Positions 8,487 to 17,062 of a stretch of 64,000 nucleotides of DNA are shown here, in pieces. Below the pieces are notes generated by a model. It saw only the letters and a program-made list of their open reading frames with translations. It searched no databases and was not told the DNA's origin. Source of the DNA: Paraburkholderia fynbosensis (GTDB lineage Bacteria > Pseudomonadota > Gammaproteobacteria > Burkholderiales > Burkholderiaceae); contig NZ_CADIKI010000008.1 of NCBI RefSeq assembly GCF_902859935.1, positions 1 through 64,000 of the forward strand, in the 5' to 3' direction. The position numbers and the translations under genes were made by a program. Within the stretch, counting starts at the first letter, position 1; each line of letters opens with the position of its first letter.

Positions 8487-10070
8487 TCACTCCCACTCGA
8501 TTGTCGCCGGCGGCTTCCCCGAGATGTCGTACACCACCCGGTTGATCCCGCGCACTTCGTTGATGATCCGGTTCGACACATGCCCCAGCAACTCGTGCGG
8601 CAGATGCGCCCAATGCGCCGTCATGAAGTCCAGCGTCTGCACCGCACGCAGCGCGACGACGTACTCATAGGTCCGGCCGTCACCCATCACGCCGACGCTC
8701 TTCACCGGCAGGAACACCGCGAACGCCTGGCTCGTCAGGTCGTACCATGACTTGCCGGTTTCCTTGTCGATGAACGTACGCAGCGTCTCGATGAAAATCG
8801 CGTCCGCGCGACGCAGCAGGTCCGCGAAATCGCGCCGTACTTCGCCGAGAATCCGCACGCCCAGACCCGGGCCCGGGAACGGATGGCGATAGACCATCGC
8901 CGGCGGCAAACCGAGCTTCACGCCAAGTTCGCGCACTTCGTCCTTGAACAGTTCGCGCAACGGTTCGAGCAGCTTCAGATTCAGCGTCTCCGGCAGGCCG
9001 CCCACGTTGTGGTGGCTCTTGATGGTCTGCGCACCCTTCTTGCCCTTGCCGGCCGATTCGATTACGTCCGGATAGATCGTGCCTTGCGCCAGCCACTTCG
9101 CATCGGTCAGCTTGCCGGCTTCGGTCTGGAACACCTCGACGAACTCCGCGCCGATGATCTTGCGCTTCGCTTCCGGATCGGTCACGCCGGCGAGCTTGCG
9201 CAGGAACACGTCGCTTGCGTCGACGTGAATCACCTTCACGCCGAGGTGATCGGCGAAGGTTGCCATCACCTGCTCGGCTTCGTTCAGGCGCAGCAGGCCG
9301 TGATCGACGAACACGCAGGTGAGTTGGTCGCCGATCGCGCGATGCAGCAGCGCTGCCGCCACCGACGAGTCCACGCCGCCCGACAGCCCCAGGATCACGT
9401 GCTCGTTACCGACCTGCTTGCGAATCTTCGCGACGGCTTCGTCGACATAGTTGCCCATTTCCCAGTCGGCCCGCGCGCCGCAGATCTGCAGCACGAAGCG
9501 TTCGAGCATCGCGCGGCCCTGCACGGTGTGCGTGACTTCCGGATGCCATTGCAGGCCGTAGAAGCGGCGCTGTTCGTCGGCCATTGCCGCGATCGGGCAG
9601 GATTGCGTCGACGCCATCAGCGCGAAGCCCGGCGGCATTTCGAGCACCTTGTCGCCGTGGCTCATCCAGACCTTCAACATGCCGTGGCCTTCCGGCGTGG
9701 TGAAGTCGCTGATGCCTTCGAGCAGGCTCGTATGGTTGCGCGCGCGCACTTCGGCATAACCGAATTCGCGCAGATGGCCGATGTCGACCTTGCCGCCCAG
9801 CTGCTCGGCCATGGCCTGCATGCCGTAGCAGATGCCGAGCACCGGCACGCCGAGTTCGAACACCGCTTGCGGCACGCGCGGCGTATCTGTTTCGGTGACC
9901 GAACTCGGGCCGCCGGAGAGGATCACGCCCTTCGGCGCGAAGTCGCGAATGAACGACGCATCGACGTCGTACGGGTGAATTTCCGAATACACGTTGGCTT
10001 CGCGAACGCGACGTGCAATCAGTTGGGTGACTTGCGAACCGAAGTCGAGGATCAGGATCTTGTCATGCAT
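8487..10070 (-). CDS. guaA: GMP synthase (glutamine-hydrolysing)
   Basis: A 527-residue two-domain enzyme that converts XMP to GMP using glutamine and ATP in the cytosol. The N-terminal class I glutamine amidotransferase domain shows the nucleophile in GICYGMQ (Cys81) and the His/Glu pair in WHPEV (His176, Glu178). The ATP-pyrophosphatase P-loop [11 protein letters not shown] starts near residue 229. The C-terminal dimerisation domain ends in the conserved PATIEWE. I start at ATG 10070 ([13 protein letters not shown]), the family's usual N-terminus; an upstream in-frame TTG adds only six residues. It follows guaB and a small membrane-protein gene on the same strand, a guanine-nucleotide operon. 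Confidence 0.98.
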   Translation of the reverse strand: MHDKILILDFGSQVTQLIARRVREANVYSEIHPYDVDASFIRDFAPKGVILSGGPSSVTETDTPRVPQAVFELGVPVLGICYGMQAMAEQLGGKVDIGHLREFGYAEVRARNHTSLLEGISDFTTPEGHGMLKVWMSHGDKVLEMPPGFALMASTQSCPIAAMADEQRRFYGLQWHPEVTHTVQGRAMLERFVLQICGARADWEMGNYVDEAVAKIRKQVGNEHVILGLSGGVDSSVAAALLHRAIGDQLTCVFVDHGLLRLNEAEQVMATFADHLGVKVIHVDASDVFLRKLAGVTDPEAKRKIIGAEFVEVFQTEAGKLTDAKWLAQGTIYPDVIESAGKGKKGAQTIKSHHNVGGLPETLNLKLLEPLRELFKDEVRELGVKLGLPPAMVYRHPFPGPGLGVRILGEVRRDFADLLRRADAIFIETLRTFIDKETGKSWYDLTSQAFAVFLPVKSVGVMGDGRTYEYVVALRAVQTLDFMTAHWAHLPHELLGHVSNRIINEVRGINRVVYDISGKPPATIEWE

Positions 10071-10285
10071 GGCAGCGGACGGAGTCAAAAGTGAGCAAAT
10101 ACGGAATGCCGCGCACGAGGCGCGGCGTTGAATTCAAAGCGGTCCGCGTGGGAACGATCGAGCATGAAACATAACGATGAAGCGTACTGGCGTATGCACC
10201 GTCGCAGCCATCTGCCTGCGGCGCGCGCGAATGAACGCGCGAACGGAATCCGGTAGCTTCGGCGGACGGCGTGACGCGCAGCGCG

Positions 10286-11047
10286 TCAGCCATGAAGCGG
10301 CGGCCGGGGTCCGCCAGAGGCATCGGCGGCGGCGTTGCGGGCGTCTTCGCGCGCGGCCCGGGCAGCGCGTTCGGACTCCGTGAGCCCGGCTTCGCCCGTC
10401 ACCGGATGCACCGGCGTCGTCGAAGCGGAACTCACGGGATTCACCGGGCTGTCCGGATTGACCGGCCGGGTGACCGGCATGACAGGTTGGACGACCGGCT
10501 CGGCGCGATAGACCGGAAAGCCGGCGGTGACGCGAGGCTCGCGCTCCAGTTCACGGCGTTTTGCGGCTTCTTTTGCCGCCTCGGCCTCGGCTTGCCGCGC
10601 AGCGCGCTTTTCAGCACGGCTGGAAGAGCCTTTGACCACGATGCCCTTCTCGCGCCGGCGCACCGCACCCGACAAACGCACCCCACCGAGACCGATCACC
10701 ACCAGCACCACGCCCGCCAGCACCGCGACGATCTGCCCGAAGCCGGTGAGCGCCGGTGTATGCAAACCAAGCAGCCAGACCAGCATCAGTACACCGGTCA
10801 GCCAGTTCACATGACCGACGACCTTGGCGACCGCGGAGGTCAGCGCCCCATCGAACGATGCGTGCAAGGCCAGCCACGCGAGCCCGATCAGCGCCACGCC
10901 AAACCCCTGGCCGACCAGCGCCGGCTGGGGTTGCACCAACTGCAGCGCGTCGTACAACGAAGTCCAGGGCGTCAGCAGAAACAACAGGCCGAACGCAAGC
11001 AACAACAAGGCATCGAGGATGAGTACAACGCGCAGCAATGGCTTCAT
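10286..11047 (-). CDS. Unknown membrane protein between guaB and guaA
   Basis: A 253-residue protein I cannot assign to a function. The first 125 residues hold about four hydrophobic helices: one at the N-terminus after MKPLLR, others near 45-60, 78-98 and 104-124. The rest is soluble: a charged Ala/Glu/Lys/Arg stretch likely to form a helix or coiled coil, then a Pro/Val-rich low-complexity tail. It starts 6 bp after the guaB stop and ends 215 bp before guaA, so it is almost certainly transcribed with them. The soluble half is probably cytoplasmic, judging from basic residues after the last helix. No catalytic motif is visible. Confidence 0.75.
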   Translation of the reverse strand: MKPLLRVVLILDALLLLAFGLLFLLTPWTSLYDALQLVQPQPALVGQGFGVALIGLAWLALHASFDGALTSAVAKVVGHVNWLTGVLMLVWLLGLHTPALTGFGQIVAVLAGVVLVVIGLGGVRLSGAVRRREKGIVVKGSSSRAEKRAARQAEAEAAKEAAKRRELEREPRVTAGFPVYRAEPVVQPVMPVTRPVNPDSPVNPVSSASTTPVHPVTGEAGLTESERAARAAREDARNAAADASGGPRPPLHG

Positions 11048-11053
11048 TGGCGT

Positions 11054-12514
11054 TTAGTCCACGTGGTAGTTGGGCGCTTCCTTGGTGATCTGCACATCAT
11101 GCACGTGCGATTCGCGCAGGCCCGCGCCGGTGATTTGCACGAACTCGGCCTTGTCGTTCATCTCCGAGATCGTGCGGCAGCCGCAGTAGCCCATGCTGGC
11201 ACGCACGCCGCCGATCAGCTGGAACAGGATCGCGTTGACCGAGCCCTTGTAGGCGACGCGGCCTTCGATACCTTCCGGCACCAGCTTGTCGATGTTCGCG
11301 GAGTTGTCCTGGAAGTAGCGGTCCGCCGCGCCGTCCTTCATCGCGCCGACCGAACCCATGCCGCGGTACGACTTGTACTGTCGGCCCTGATACAGGAACA
11401 CGTCGCCCGGCGCTTCTTCGGTGCCGGCGAACATGCTGCCCATCATCACGGCGTTCGCGCCCGCTGCGAGTGCCTTGCTGACGTCGCCCGAGAAGCGCAC
11501 GCCGCCGTCGGCGATGACCGGCACGCCGGTGCCCTTGAGCGCTTCGGACACGTTGGAGATCGCGGTGACCTGCGGCACGCCCACGCCGGCGACGATCCGC
11601 GTCGTGCAGATCGAGCCCGGGCCGATACCGACCTTCACACCGTCCGCGCCGTACTCGACGAGCGCCTTGGCGGCCGCCGCGGTGGCGATGTTGCCGCCGA
11701 TCACTTCGACGTGCGGGAAGTTCTGCTTGACCCACTTGACGCGCTCGAGCACGCCCTTGCTGTGACCGTGCGCGGTATCGACGACGATCACGTCGACGCC
11801 CGCCTGCACCAGCAGCTCGACGCGCTCTTCGTTGTCCGCGCCGACGCCGACCGCCGCGCCCGCGCGCAGCTTGCCGTGCTCGTCCTTACAGGCGTCCGGG
11901 TGTTCGGTCTGCTTGGTGATGTCCTTGACAGTCATCAGGCCGCGCAGTTCGAACGCGTCGTTGATCACCAGCACGCGCTCGAGGCGGTGGCTGTGCATCA
12001 GCGCCTTCGCTTCGGCGAGCGGCGTGCCTTCCTTGACCGTGACGAGGCGCTCGCGCGGCGTCATGATAGTGCGCACCGGCTCGTCCAGACGCTCTTCGAA
12101 GCGCAGGTCGCGGTTCGTGACGATGCCGATCAGCTGCGCGCCTTCGACGACCGGAAAGCCCGAAATGCCATGCTGTTGCGACAGCGCGATCACGTCGCGC
12201 ACTTTCATCTGCGGCGGCACCGTGATTGGATCGCGCACGACGCCCGACTCGAAACGCTTCACCTTGGCGACTTCACGCGCCTGCTCGGCCGGCGTGAGGT
12301 TCTTGTGGATGATGCCCACGCCGCCCATTTGCGCCATTGCGATCGCGAGGCGAGCTTCGGTGACGGTGTCCATGGCGGCGGACACGAGCGGCATATTCAG
12401 GGAGATGTTGCGGGTCAGCCGGGTCTTGAGGCTGGTGTCGCGCGGCAAAACATCGGAGAAAGCCGGGACGAGGAGCACGTCATCGAACGTGAGTGCTGTT
12501 TGGATCAGACGCAT
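11054..12514 (-). CDS. guaB: Inosine-5'-monophosphate dehydrogenase
   Basis: A 486-residue IMP dehydrogenase, catalysing NAD-dependent oxidation of IMP to XMP, the rate-limiting step of GMP synthesis. The barrel contains the catalytic loop [10 protein letters not shown] (Cys303). Two CBS domains are inserted at about 93-205 and typically bind regulatory nucleotides. Later conserved blocks include the phosphate-binding DGGVRFSGD and [10 protein letters not shown] in the flap region. The frame starts [15 protein letters not shown], the family's normal N-terminus. A TATAAT lies about 30 bases upstream. It heads the guaB-membrane protein-guaA unit. Confidence 0.98.
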   Translation of the reverse strand: MRLIQTALTFDDVLLVPAFSDVLPRDTSLKTRLTRNISLNMPLVSAAMDTVTEARLAIAMAQMGGVGIIHKNLTPAEQAREVAKVKRFESGVVRDPITVPPQMKVRDVIALSQQHGISGFPVVEGAQLIGIVTNRDLRFEERLDEPVRTIMTPRERLVTVKEGTPLAEAKALMHSHRLERVLVINDAFELRGLMTVKDITKQTEHPDACKDEHGKLRAGAAVGVGADNEERVELLVQAGVDVIVVDTAHGHSKGVLERVKWVKQNFPHVEVIGGNIATAAAAKALVEYGADGVKVGIGPGSICTTRIVAGVGVPQVTAISNVSEALKGTGVPVIADGGVRFSGDVSKALAAGANAVMMGSMFAGTEEAPGDVFLYQGRQYKSYRGMGSVGAMKDGAADRYFQDNSANIDKLVPEGIEGRVAYKGSVNAILFQLIGGVRASMGYCGCRTISEMNDKAEFVQITGAGLRESHVHDVQITKEAPNYHVD

Positions 12515-12916
12515 GGCAAATCCTATAGGCGCAAAAGCGAATTATACGCGATACCTCCCCGGTTTTCACTGCGCGAACAGCAGCTTAGCGAATTCGGGGA
12601 ATTTTTTTCGTGACTTCGGGCCTGTCGATTTCGCTTCACTGTTCGCGCCGGGTTCGATCGGGTTTCGTTTGCGCGTTCGAGGGCAGCGGGACACGGAGGT
12701 GGCCTGGCCGGGGAGGTTTTCACGCGGCGCAGTGCGATGGCGGCGTGCGCCGCCCGCCCCGCCGAAGCCCTGCAACCCCGTGGAAAACGGCGGCTCGGCG
12801 CACCGAGACCGCCCAAAAGCCGCCCAAAAGCCGCCCGAATGCAGAATCGAACAAGACGCGCGGCCCGGCGAACGGCTATCCTGCGGGCCATTCCAGTTTT
12901 CTTGCAGGGGCAGTCG
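12515..12916. other. Divergent region between guaB and an EamA transporter
   Basis: Besides the guaB promoter, this 402-bp stretch contains a GC-rich segment with a short tandem repeat: the 11-base unit GCCCAAAAGCC occurs twice at 12811-12832 and begins a third time. No frame here looks coding, although the transporter frame remains open upstream of its chosen start. Confidence 0.45.
12541..12569 (-). promoter_or_regulatory. Predicted sigma-70 promoter of guaB
   Basis: On the minus strand a perfect -10 hexamer TATAAT (12546-12541) is preceded at 17 bp by GTGAAA (12569-12564), four of six matches to the -35 consensus. Transcription would start near 12534, leaving a leader of about 20 nt before the guaB ATG. 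Confidence 0.6.
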
Positions 12917-13894
12917 ATGCAGCGCGGTGTGGCATATGGGGTGATGGCCGGGGCCTTATGGGGCATGGTTTTTCTGGTGCCGCGCGTGCTGCCCGACTTT
13001 TCGCCGCTGCTGCTGAGCGCGGGGCGCTACACGATGTACGGCATCGTCTCGCTGGCCGCCGCGCTGCCGATGGCGCGCCCACTCGTCAAACGGCTGACCC
13101 GCGAGGATCTCGGCGCGCTGATGAAACTGGCACTGGCCGGCAATCTCGTCTATTACCTGCTGCTGACGGCGGCCGTGCATCTGATCGGCATCGCACCCGC
13201 GTCGCTGATCGTCGGCGTGCTGCCGGTCACGGTCACACTGCTCGGGCGGCGCGATCACGGCGCGGTGCCGCTCGCCCGTCTCGCGTGGCCACTGGCGGTG
13301 GTGATGGCGGGCATCGTCTGCATCAACATCGACGTGTTCACGGTGGCCGACAGCACGCCGGTGAGCGTCGCCACGAAGCTGCTCGGGGTCGCCTGCGCGG
13401 TGGGCGCACTGGGCTGCTGGACGTGGTTCGCGGTCGAAAACGCCCGCTATCTGCAGCGCCAGACGCATTTCAGCGGCAATGAATGGTCCGTGCTGTGGGG
13501 CGTGGTGACGGGCGCGCTCGGCGCGGCGCTATGGCTCGTGATCGCGGCGCTGCCGTCGGGCGGCCCGCAAGGCGAACTGGCCGACGCGCGCTGGCACACG
13601 TTCTGGATGCTGAATCTCGGCCTCGCGATCGGCGCGTCGTGGCTCGGCAACGGGCTGTGGAATGCCGCGTCGAAGCGGTTGCCGTTGACATTGTCTGGCC
13701 AGATGATCGTGTTCGAGACGCTTTTCGCACTGCTCTACGCGTTCATTTACGACCAGCGCCTGCCGCGTCCGCTGGAACTGGCGGCGATCCTGCTGCTGGT
13801 GGCGGGGGTGTGCTGGTCGGTGCGCCAGCATGCGGACGATGATACGTCGGGGCTCGCGCCCATCAAGAAGAAGGCGCAGATTTCGGCGCCCTGA
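12917..13894 (+). CDS. EamA-type (DMT superfamily) transporter
   Basis: A 325-residue integral membrane protein with about ten hydrophobic helices arranged as two EamA-like halves. The first opens MQRGVAYGVMAGALWGMVFLVPR; the second covers the later WGVVTGALGAALW and SWLGNGLWNAASKRLPLTLSGQ stretches, and a short charged tail follows. DMT permeases export or import small metabolites such as amino acids, but the substrate cannot be predicted. I chose ATG 12917 because AGGGG lies 8 bases upstream and the upstream open frame is arginine-rich and non-membrane-like. It stands alone between guaB and the rnfH-like gene. Confidence 0.85.
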   Translation: MQRGVAYGVMAGALWGMVFLVPRVLPDFSPLLLSAGRYTMYGIVSLAAALPMARPLVKRLTREDLGALMKLALAGNLVYYLLLTAAVHLIGIAPASLIVGVLPVTVTLLGRRDHGAVPLARLAWPLAVVMAGIVCINIDVFTVADSTPVSVATKLLGVACAVGALGCWTWFAVENARYLQRQTHFSGNEWSVLWGVVTGALGAALWLVIAALPSGGPQGELADARWHTFWMLNLGLAIGASWLGNGLWNAASKRLPLTLSGQMIVFETLFALLYAFIYDQRLPRPLELAAILLLVAGVCWSVRQHADDDTSGLAPIKKKAQISAP

Positions 13895-13965
13895 GGGCGG
13901 CTCAACGGTTCGCAGCGTTTTGGCGCGAACCCGCCGCCCCGCTTCAACGCACGGCCGCGCGCCGC

Positions 13966-14298
13966 CTAGCGCGAATCCCGATTCTGCCAACGGCGCCCTT
14001 CGATCGACCCTGCCTTGCGGGTCTTCTCGACGCGGCGTTGGCGCGACAGCTTCGGATCGACCAGCAGCGGACGATAGATCTCGACCCGGTCATGATCGGC
14101 GAGCACCGTGTCGAGCGGCTTGAGCTTGCCGAACACACCCACCTTCTGCGTATTCAGATCGATGCCCGGAAAGCGCTGCAGGATGCCGCTCGCGTCGAGC
14201 GCCTGTTGCAGCGTGGCGCCCTCGGGCAGGTCCACTGCGATCAGCGCCTGCCCGCCGGGCGACGCGTAGCAGACTTCGATCGACAGGCGCGCGCTCAT
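13966..14298 (-). CDS. RnfH-like ubiquitin-fold protein (UPF0125)
   Basis: A 110-residue small protein of the RnfH/UPF0125 family with a beta-grasp fold. Recognisable blocks are LSIEVCYASP at the start, LPEGATLQQALDASGI and VGVFGKLKPLDTVLADHDRVEIYRPL, then a basic tail. Its ATG overlaps the ratA stop (ATGA), and the ratA-rnfH pair is a widespread conserved arrangement. The biochemical role is poorly defined; similarity to ThiS/MoaD-like folds is a family property, but the C-terminus lacks a terminal Gly-Gly. I use the start at 14298; the frame is open much further upstream only because it crosses ratA out of frame. Confidence 0.88.
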   Translation of the reverse strand: MSARLSIEVCYASPGGQALIAVDLPEGATLQQALDASGILQRFPGIDLNTQKVGVFGKLKPLDTVLADHDRVEIYRPLLVDPKLSRQRRVEKTRKAGSIEGRRWQNRDSR

Positions 14299-14732
14299 GC
14301 CTTGCCGTAGCGCTGGTCGGCGCGCTTCACGAATGACTCGACGAACGTGTTGGCGATGTGATTGAACACCGGCCCGATGATCTTCTCGAGAATAATGTTG
14401 GTGAATTCGTAGTGCAGCGCGAATTCGATCTTGCAGGCATCCGCGCGCAGCGGCGTGAAACGCCAGAAACCGGTGAACCTGCGAAACGGGCCGTCCGCGA
14501 ACTCCATATCGATGCGCGTTGGCCGTTCCATGCTGTTGCGTGTGGCAAAGTGCTGCTTGATGCCCTTGAAGTTGATGTCGATCTTCGCCTCCATGCTGGT
14601 TTCGTCGCGGTGGCGGATTTCGACACCCCCGCACCAGGGCAGGAAGTTGGGGTAATCGGCGACGTCGGTAACGAGGTCGAACATCTGTTCCGCCGAGTGG
14701 CGGATCAACACGGTTTTCTGGACATCTGCCAT
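14295..14732 (-). CDS. ratA: RatA family START-like protein (COQ10 homologue)
   Basis: A 145-residue protein of the polyketide cyclase/START superfamily, ratA/PasT/COQ10 branch. Visible signatures are VLIRHSAEQMFDLVTDVADYPNFLPWC at the N-terminus (residues 7-33), GPFRRFTGFWRFTPL in the middle and the C-terminal helix FNHIANTFVESFVKRADQRYG. In E. coli RatA is reported to hinder 70S ribosome formation, while eukaryotic COQ10 binds ubiquinone; which role holds here is open. ATG 14732 gives the standard length. It is divergent from smpB, whose product rescues stalled ribosomes, and is translationally coupled to the RnfH-like gene. Confidence 0.92.
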   Translation of the reverse strand: MADVQKTVLIRHSAEQMFDLVTDVADYPNFLPWCGGVEIRHRDETSMEAKIDINFKGIKQHFATRNSMERPTRIDMEFADGPFRRFTGFWRFTPLRADACKIEFALHYEFTNIILEKIIGPVFNHIANTFVESFVKRADQRYGKA

Positions 14733-14844
14733 AAATTGAACAGCGCGTGGCAAGGGTGGACAAGCGGGTTGAAAAGCGCCGCGGGCTTTCCTTGCCCCGC
14801 TTTGCTAAAATCGTGATTTTAAACGAGTTGGGCACTTTCCATTC

Positions 14845-15291
14845 ATGAGCATCATCGACAACAGAAAAGCTTTCTACGACTACTCGGTCGAAGAACGCTA
14901 TGAAGCAGGGCTCGTGCTCGAAGGATGGGAGGTCAAGGCGCTGCGCGCCGGGCGCGGCCAGATCAAGGAAGGTTACGTCGTTATCAAGAATAACGAACTG
15001 TTCCTGATCGGCACGCACATCAGCCCGCTGCCCGAAGCCTCGACCCATATCAACCCCGACCCGGTCCGCACGCGCAAGCTGCTGCTGCATAGCGAGGAAA
15101 TCAGCAAACTGATCGGCAAGGTCGAGCAGCGCGGCTACACGCTCGTGCCGCTGAACTTCCACTACAAGGGCGGCCGCGTCAAATGCGAGATCGGCCTCGC
15201 CAAGGGCAAGAAGCAGCACGACAAGCGCGAAACCGAGAAGAAGCGCGATTGGGAACGCGAGAAAGCGCGGTTGATGCGCTCGCCGAGCTGA
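14845..15291 (+). CDS. smpB: SsrA-binding protein SmpB
   Basis: A 148-residue RNA-binding protein that brings tmRNA into stalled ribosomes for trans-translation. The oligonucleotide-binding barrel starts [29 protein letters not shown]. The conserved [10 protein letters not shown] and [15 protein letters not shown] blocks and a long basic C-terminal tail ([22 protein letters not shown]) are all present. In the family that tail enters the empty mRNA channel. The length is slightly below the common 155-160 residues. It is monocistronic, divergent from ratA, and followed by an intrinsic terminator. Confidence 0.98.
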   Translation: MSIIDNRKAFYDYSVEERYEAGLVLEGWEVKALRAGRGQIKEGYVVIKNNELFLIGTHISPLPEASTHINPDPVRTRKLLLHSEEISKLIGKVEQRGYTLVPLNFHYKGGRVKCEIGLAKGKKQHDKRETEKKRDWEREKARLMRSPS

Positions 15292-15346
15292 TCGAAGGCA
15301 CGTTCCGAGTCCCACCACAGCGCAAGCGCTCGGCACTCAATGGAAA

Positions 15347-15378
15347 ATGGCCCGCACAATCTGCGGGCCATCTATTTT
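15347..15378 (+). terminator. Intrinsic terminator of smpB
   Basis: A perfect 10-bp stem (ATGGCCCGCA with TGCGGGCCAT) with a 5-nt loop is followed by CTATTTTT. It lies about 55 nt after the smpB stop, between convergent genes. The reverse strand also has TTTTCC after the stem, so it may also end the NfeD-SPFH transcript. Confidence 0.85.
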
Positions 15379-15409
15379 TCGCCGCGGACAAATCCGCGCA
15401 CCGCCTGGC

Positions 15410-16348
15410 TCACCGCGCCTCGCTCACGCCCTTGTCCTTGCCTTTGCTCACGATCGTCAAGGCCGACGCGATCATCGAACTCATATCCGCGAGATTGCCC
15501 GGCACGATCAACGTGGTGCCCTGCTTCGCCAGATTCCCGAACGCGTTCACGTACTGTTCGGCCACCTTCAGATTCACCGCTTCCATGCCGCCGGTCGACT
15601 GGATCGCGGCCGCGATCTTCTGGATCGCCTGCGAGTTGGCCTCGGCCACCGCCAGAATCGCCGACGCCTGGCCCTGAGCCTGGTTGATCGCCGCCTGCCG
15701 TTCGCCTTCGGACTTCTGGATCGCCGCTTCACGGCCTCCGGACGCGATATTGATCTGCTCCTGCTTGCGCCCTTCGGACGCCGCGATCAGCGCGCGCTTC
15801 TCGCGCTCGGCGGTGATCTGCGCCTGCATCGCGTGCAGGATCTCCTTGGGCGGCGTCAGGTCCTTGATCTCGTAGCGCAGCACCTTCACGCCCCAGTTCG
15901 AGGCCGCCTCATCGAGCGACGATACGATGCTGTGATTGATGAAATCGCGCTCCTCGAAAGTCTTGTCGAGCTCCAGCTTGCCGATCACCGAGCGCAGCGT
16001 GGTCTGCGACAGCTGCGTGATCGCGAACACGAAGTTGCTCGATCCGTACGACGCCTTCATCGGATCAGTGACCTGGAAGTACAGCACGCCGTCCACCTGC
16101 AACTGCGTGTTGTCGCGCGTGATACAGACCTGGCTCGGCACTTCGAGCGGAATTTCCTTGAGGATGTGCTTGTACGCGATCCGGTCGACGAACGGAAAAG
16201 CGAAGCTCAAGCCCGGCGTCAGCGTACTGTGATAACGGCCGAGACGCTCAAGCACCCACGCGTGCTGCTGGGGCACGATCTTGATGGTCTGTGCCGCGAG
16301 CACGATCACGATAATCAGCAGCACGGCCCCGACGATGGTTGAATCCAT
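15410..16348 (-). CDS. SPFH/Band-7 (QmcA/stomatin-like) membrane protein
   Basis: A 312-residue stomatin-family protein. One N-terminal membrane helix (residues 5-20, VGAVLLIIVIVLAAQ) is followed by the SPFH domain, with the characteristic VPQQHAWVLERLGRYHSTLTPGLSFAFPFVD. A long Ala/Glu/Gln-rich coiled coil comes next (AEREKRALIAASEGRKQEQI) and then a hydrophobic C-terminal end. Such proteins form oligomeric membrane scaffolds; in E. coli QmcA suppresses certain membrane-protease defects. ATG 16348 has GGGAGAGAG upstream; the longer open frame overlaps the neighbour. It lies directly downstream of an NfeD gene, the classic conserved partner. Confidence 0.92.
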   Translation of the reverse strand: MDSTIVGAVLLIIVIVLAAQTIKIVPQQHAWVLERLGRYHSTLTPGLSFAFPFVDRIAYKHILKEIPLEVPSQVCITRDNTQLQVDGVLYFQVTDPMKASYGSSNFVFAITQLSQTTLRSVIGKLELDKTFEERDFINHSIVSSLDEAASNWGVKVLRYEIKDLTPPKEILHAMQAQITAEREKRALIAASEGRKQEQINIASGGREAAIQKSEGERQAAINQAQGQASAILAVAEANSQAIQKIAAAIQSTGGMEAVNLKVAEQYVNAFGNLAKQGTTLIVPGNLADMSSMIASALTIVSKGKDKGVSEAR

Positions 16349-16438
16349 ATTGGCTCTCTCCCGTCCCTCTGGTTTGAATAGTTGCGCGTGTTTGACGCAA
16401 GCGCGGATGCACGCGCGGAGCGCAAGCGTGCTGGACAC

Positions 16439-16894
16439 TCAGGCCGTGTTTGCGTTGGTCTTCGGCTGCCGGCTCGCCACGACGACCAGACAACTGCCGC
16501 GCAATTCCGTGATTTCGTAGACCTGCGCATCTTCAGGCTCGCCAGCGGCCAGTTCCACATCCCACGCCGCGCCGCGATAATTCGCGCGCGCCCGGCGCTC
16601 GTGCCACGCCGGCACGCTCAGCGTCTGACCGATGTCGAGATTGACGTCCGGATTGCGCGACGCGTGCGCGCGCTTGCGACGGCCAAAGCGCGAGCGCCTG
16701 AGCAGCACGACCGCCGCCAGCGCGACCACGGCGGCCACTGCGAATTGCACGTCGGCAGCGGCGCCGGCAATGTGCGCGAGCGCCGCCGCGACGAAGCCCA
16801 ACGCGATCATCAACAGATAGAAGGTGCCGCTCGTCAACTCCAGCACGACCAGCACGCCCGCCCCGATCCACCAGAACAATCCACCTGGCACCAC
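16439..16894 (-). CDS. NfeD family membrane protein
   Basis: A protein of about 151 residues of the short NfeD class. Two or three hydrophobic helices in the first 75 residues (FWWIGAGVLVVLELTSGTFYLLMIALGFVAAALA and a second Ala/Val-rich stretch) are followed by a small OB-fold domain, seen in the IGQTLSVPAW and ANYRGAAWDVEL blocks. NfeD proteins associate with SPFH proteins in the membrane, and the SPFH gene lies immediately downstream. I chose GTG 16894 because GGAGG lies five bases upstream; the frame also opens at GTG 16918, but that codon sits inside the ppsA terminator stem. The exact start is uncertain. Confidence 0.85.
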   Translation of the reverse strand: MVPGGLFWWIGAGVLVVLELTSGTFYLLMIALGFVAAALAHIAGAAADVQFAVAAVVALAAVVLLRRSRFGRRKRAHASRNPDVNLDIGQTLSVPAWHERRARANYRGAAWDVELAAGEPEDAQVYEITELRGSCLVVVASRQPKTNANTA

Positions 16895-16912
16895 GTCGAC
16901 CTCCACAAAGCA

Positions 16913-16939
16913 AAACACCCCGGATCTACCGGGGTGTTT
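16913..16939 (-). terminator. Intrinsic terminator of ppsA
   Basis: A perfect 11-bp stem (AAACACCCCGG with CCGGGGTGTTT) with a 5-nt loop lies about 125 nt after the ppsA stop on the minus strand. On that strand a TTTTGCTTTG tract follows. The NfeD start codon is only about 19 bases beyond the stem, so read-through here would feed the NfeD-SPFH pair. Confidence 0.8.
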
Positions 16940-17062
16940 ATAGCACGAAGCGCCTGCGTATTAACGGGCGATGCGGTGCGCTTGAACTCACGCTCGACGT
17001 ACCGCATCTCACGTTATGCATCCCGCCTGGGTTCTTCACCATCAAGCGGCATGCCGCACGCT

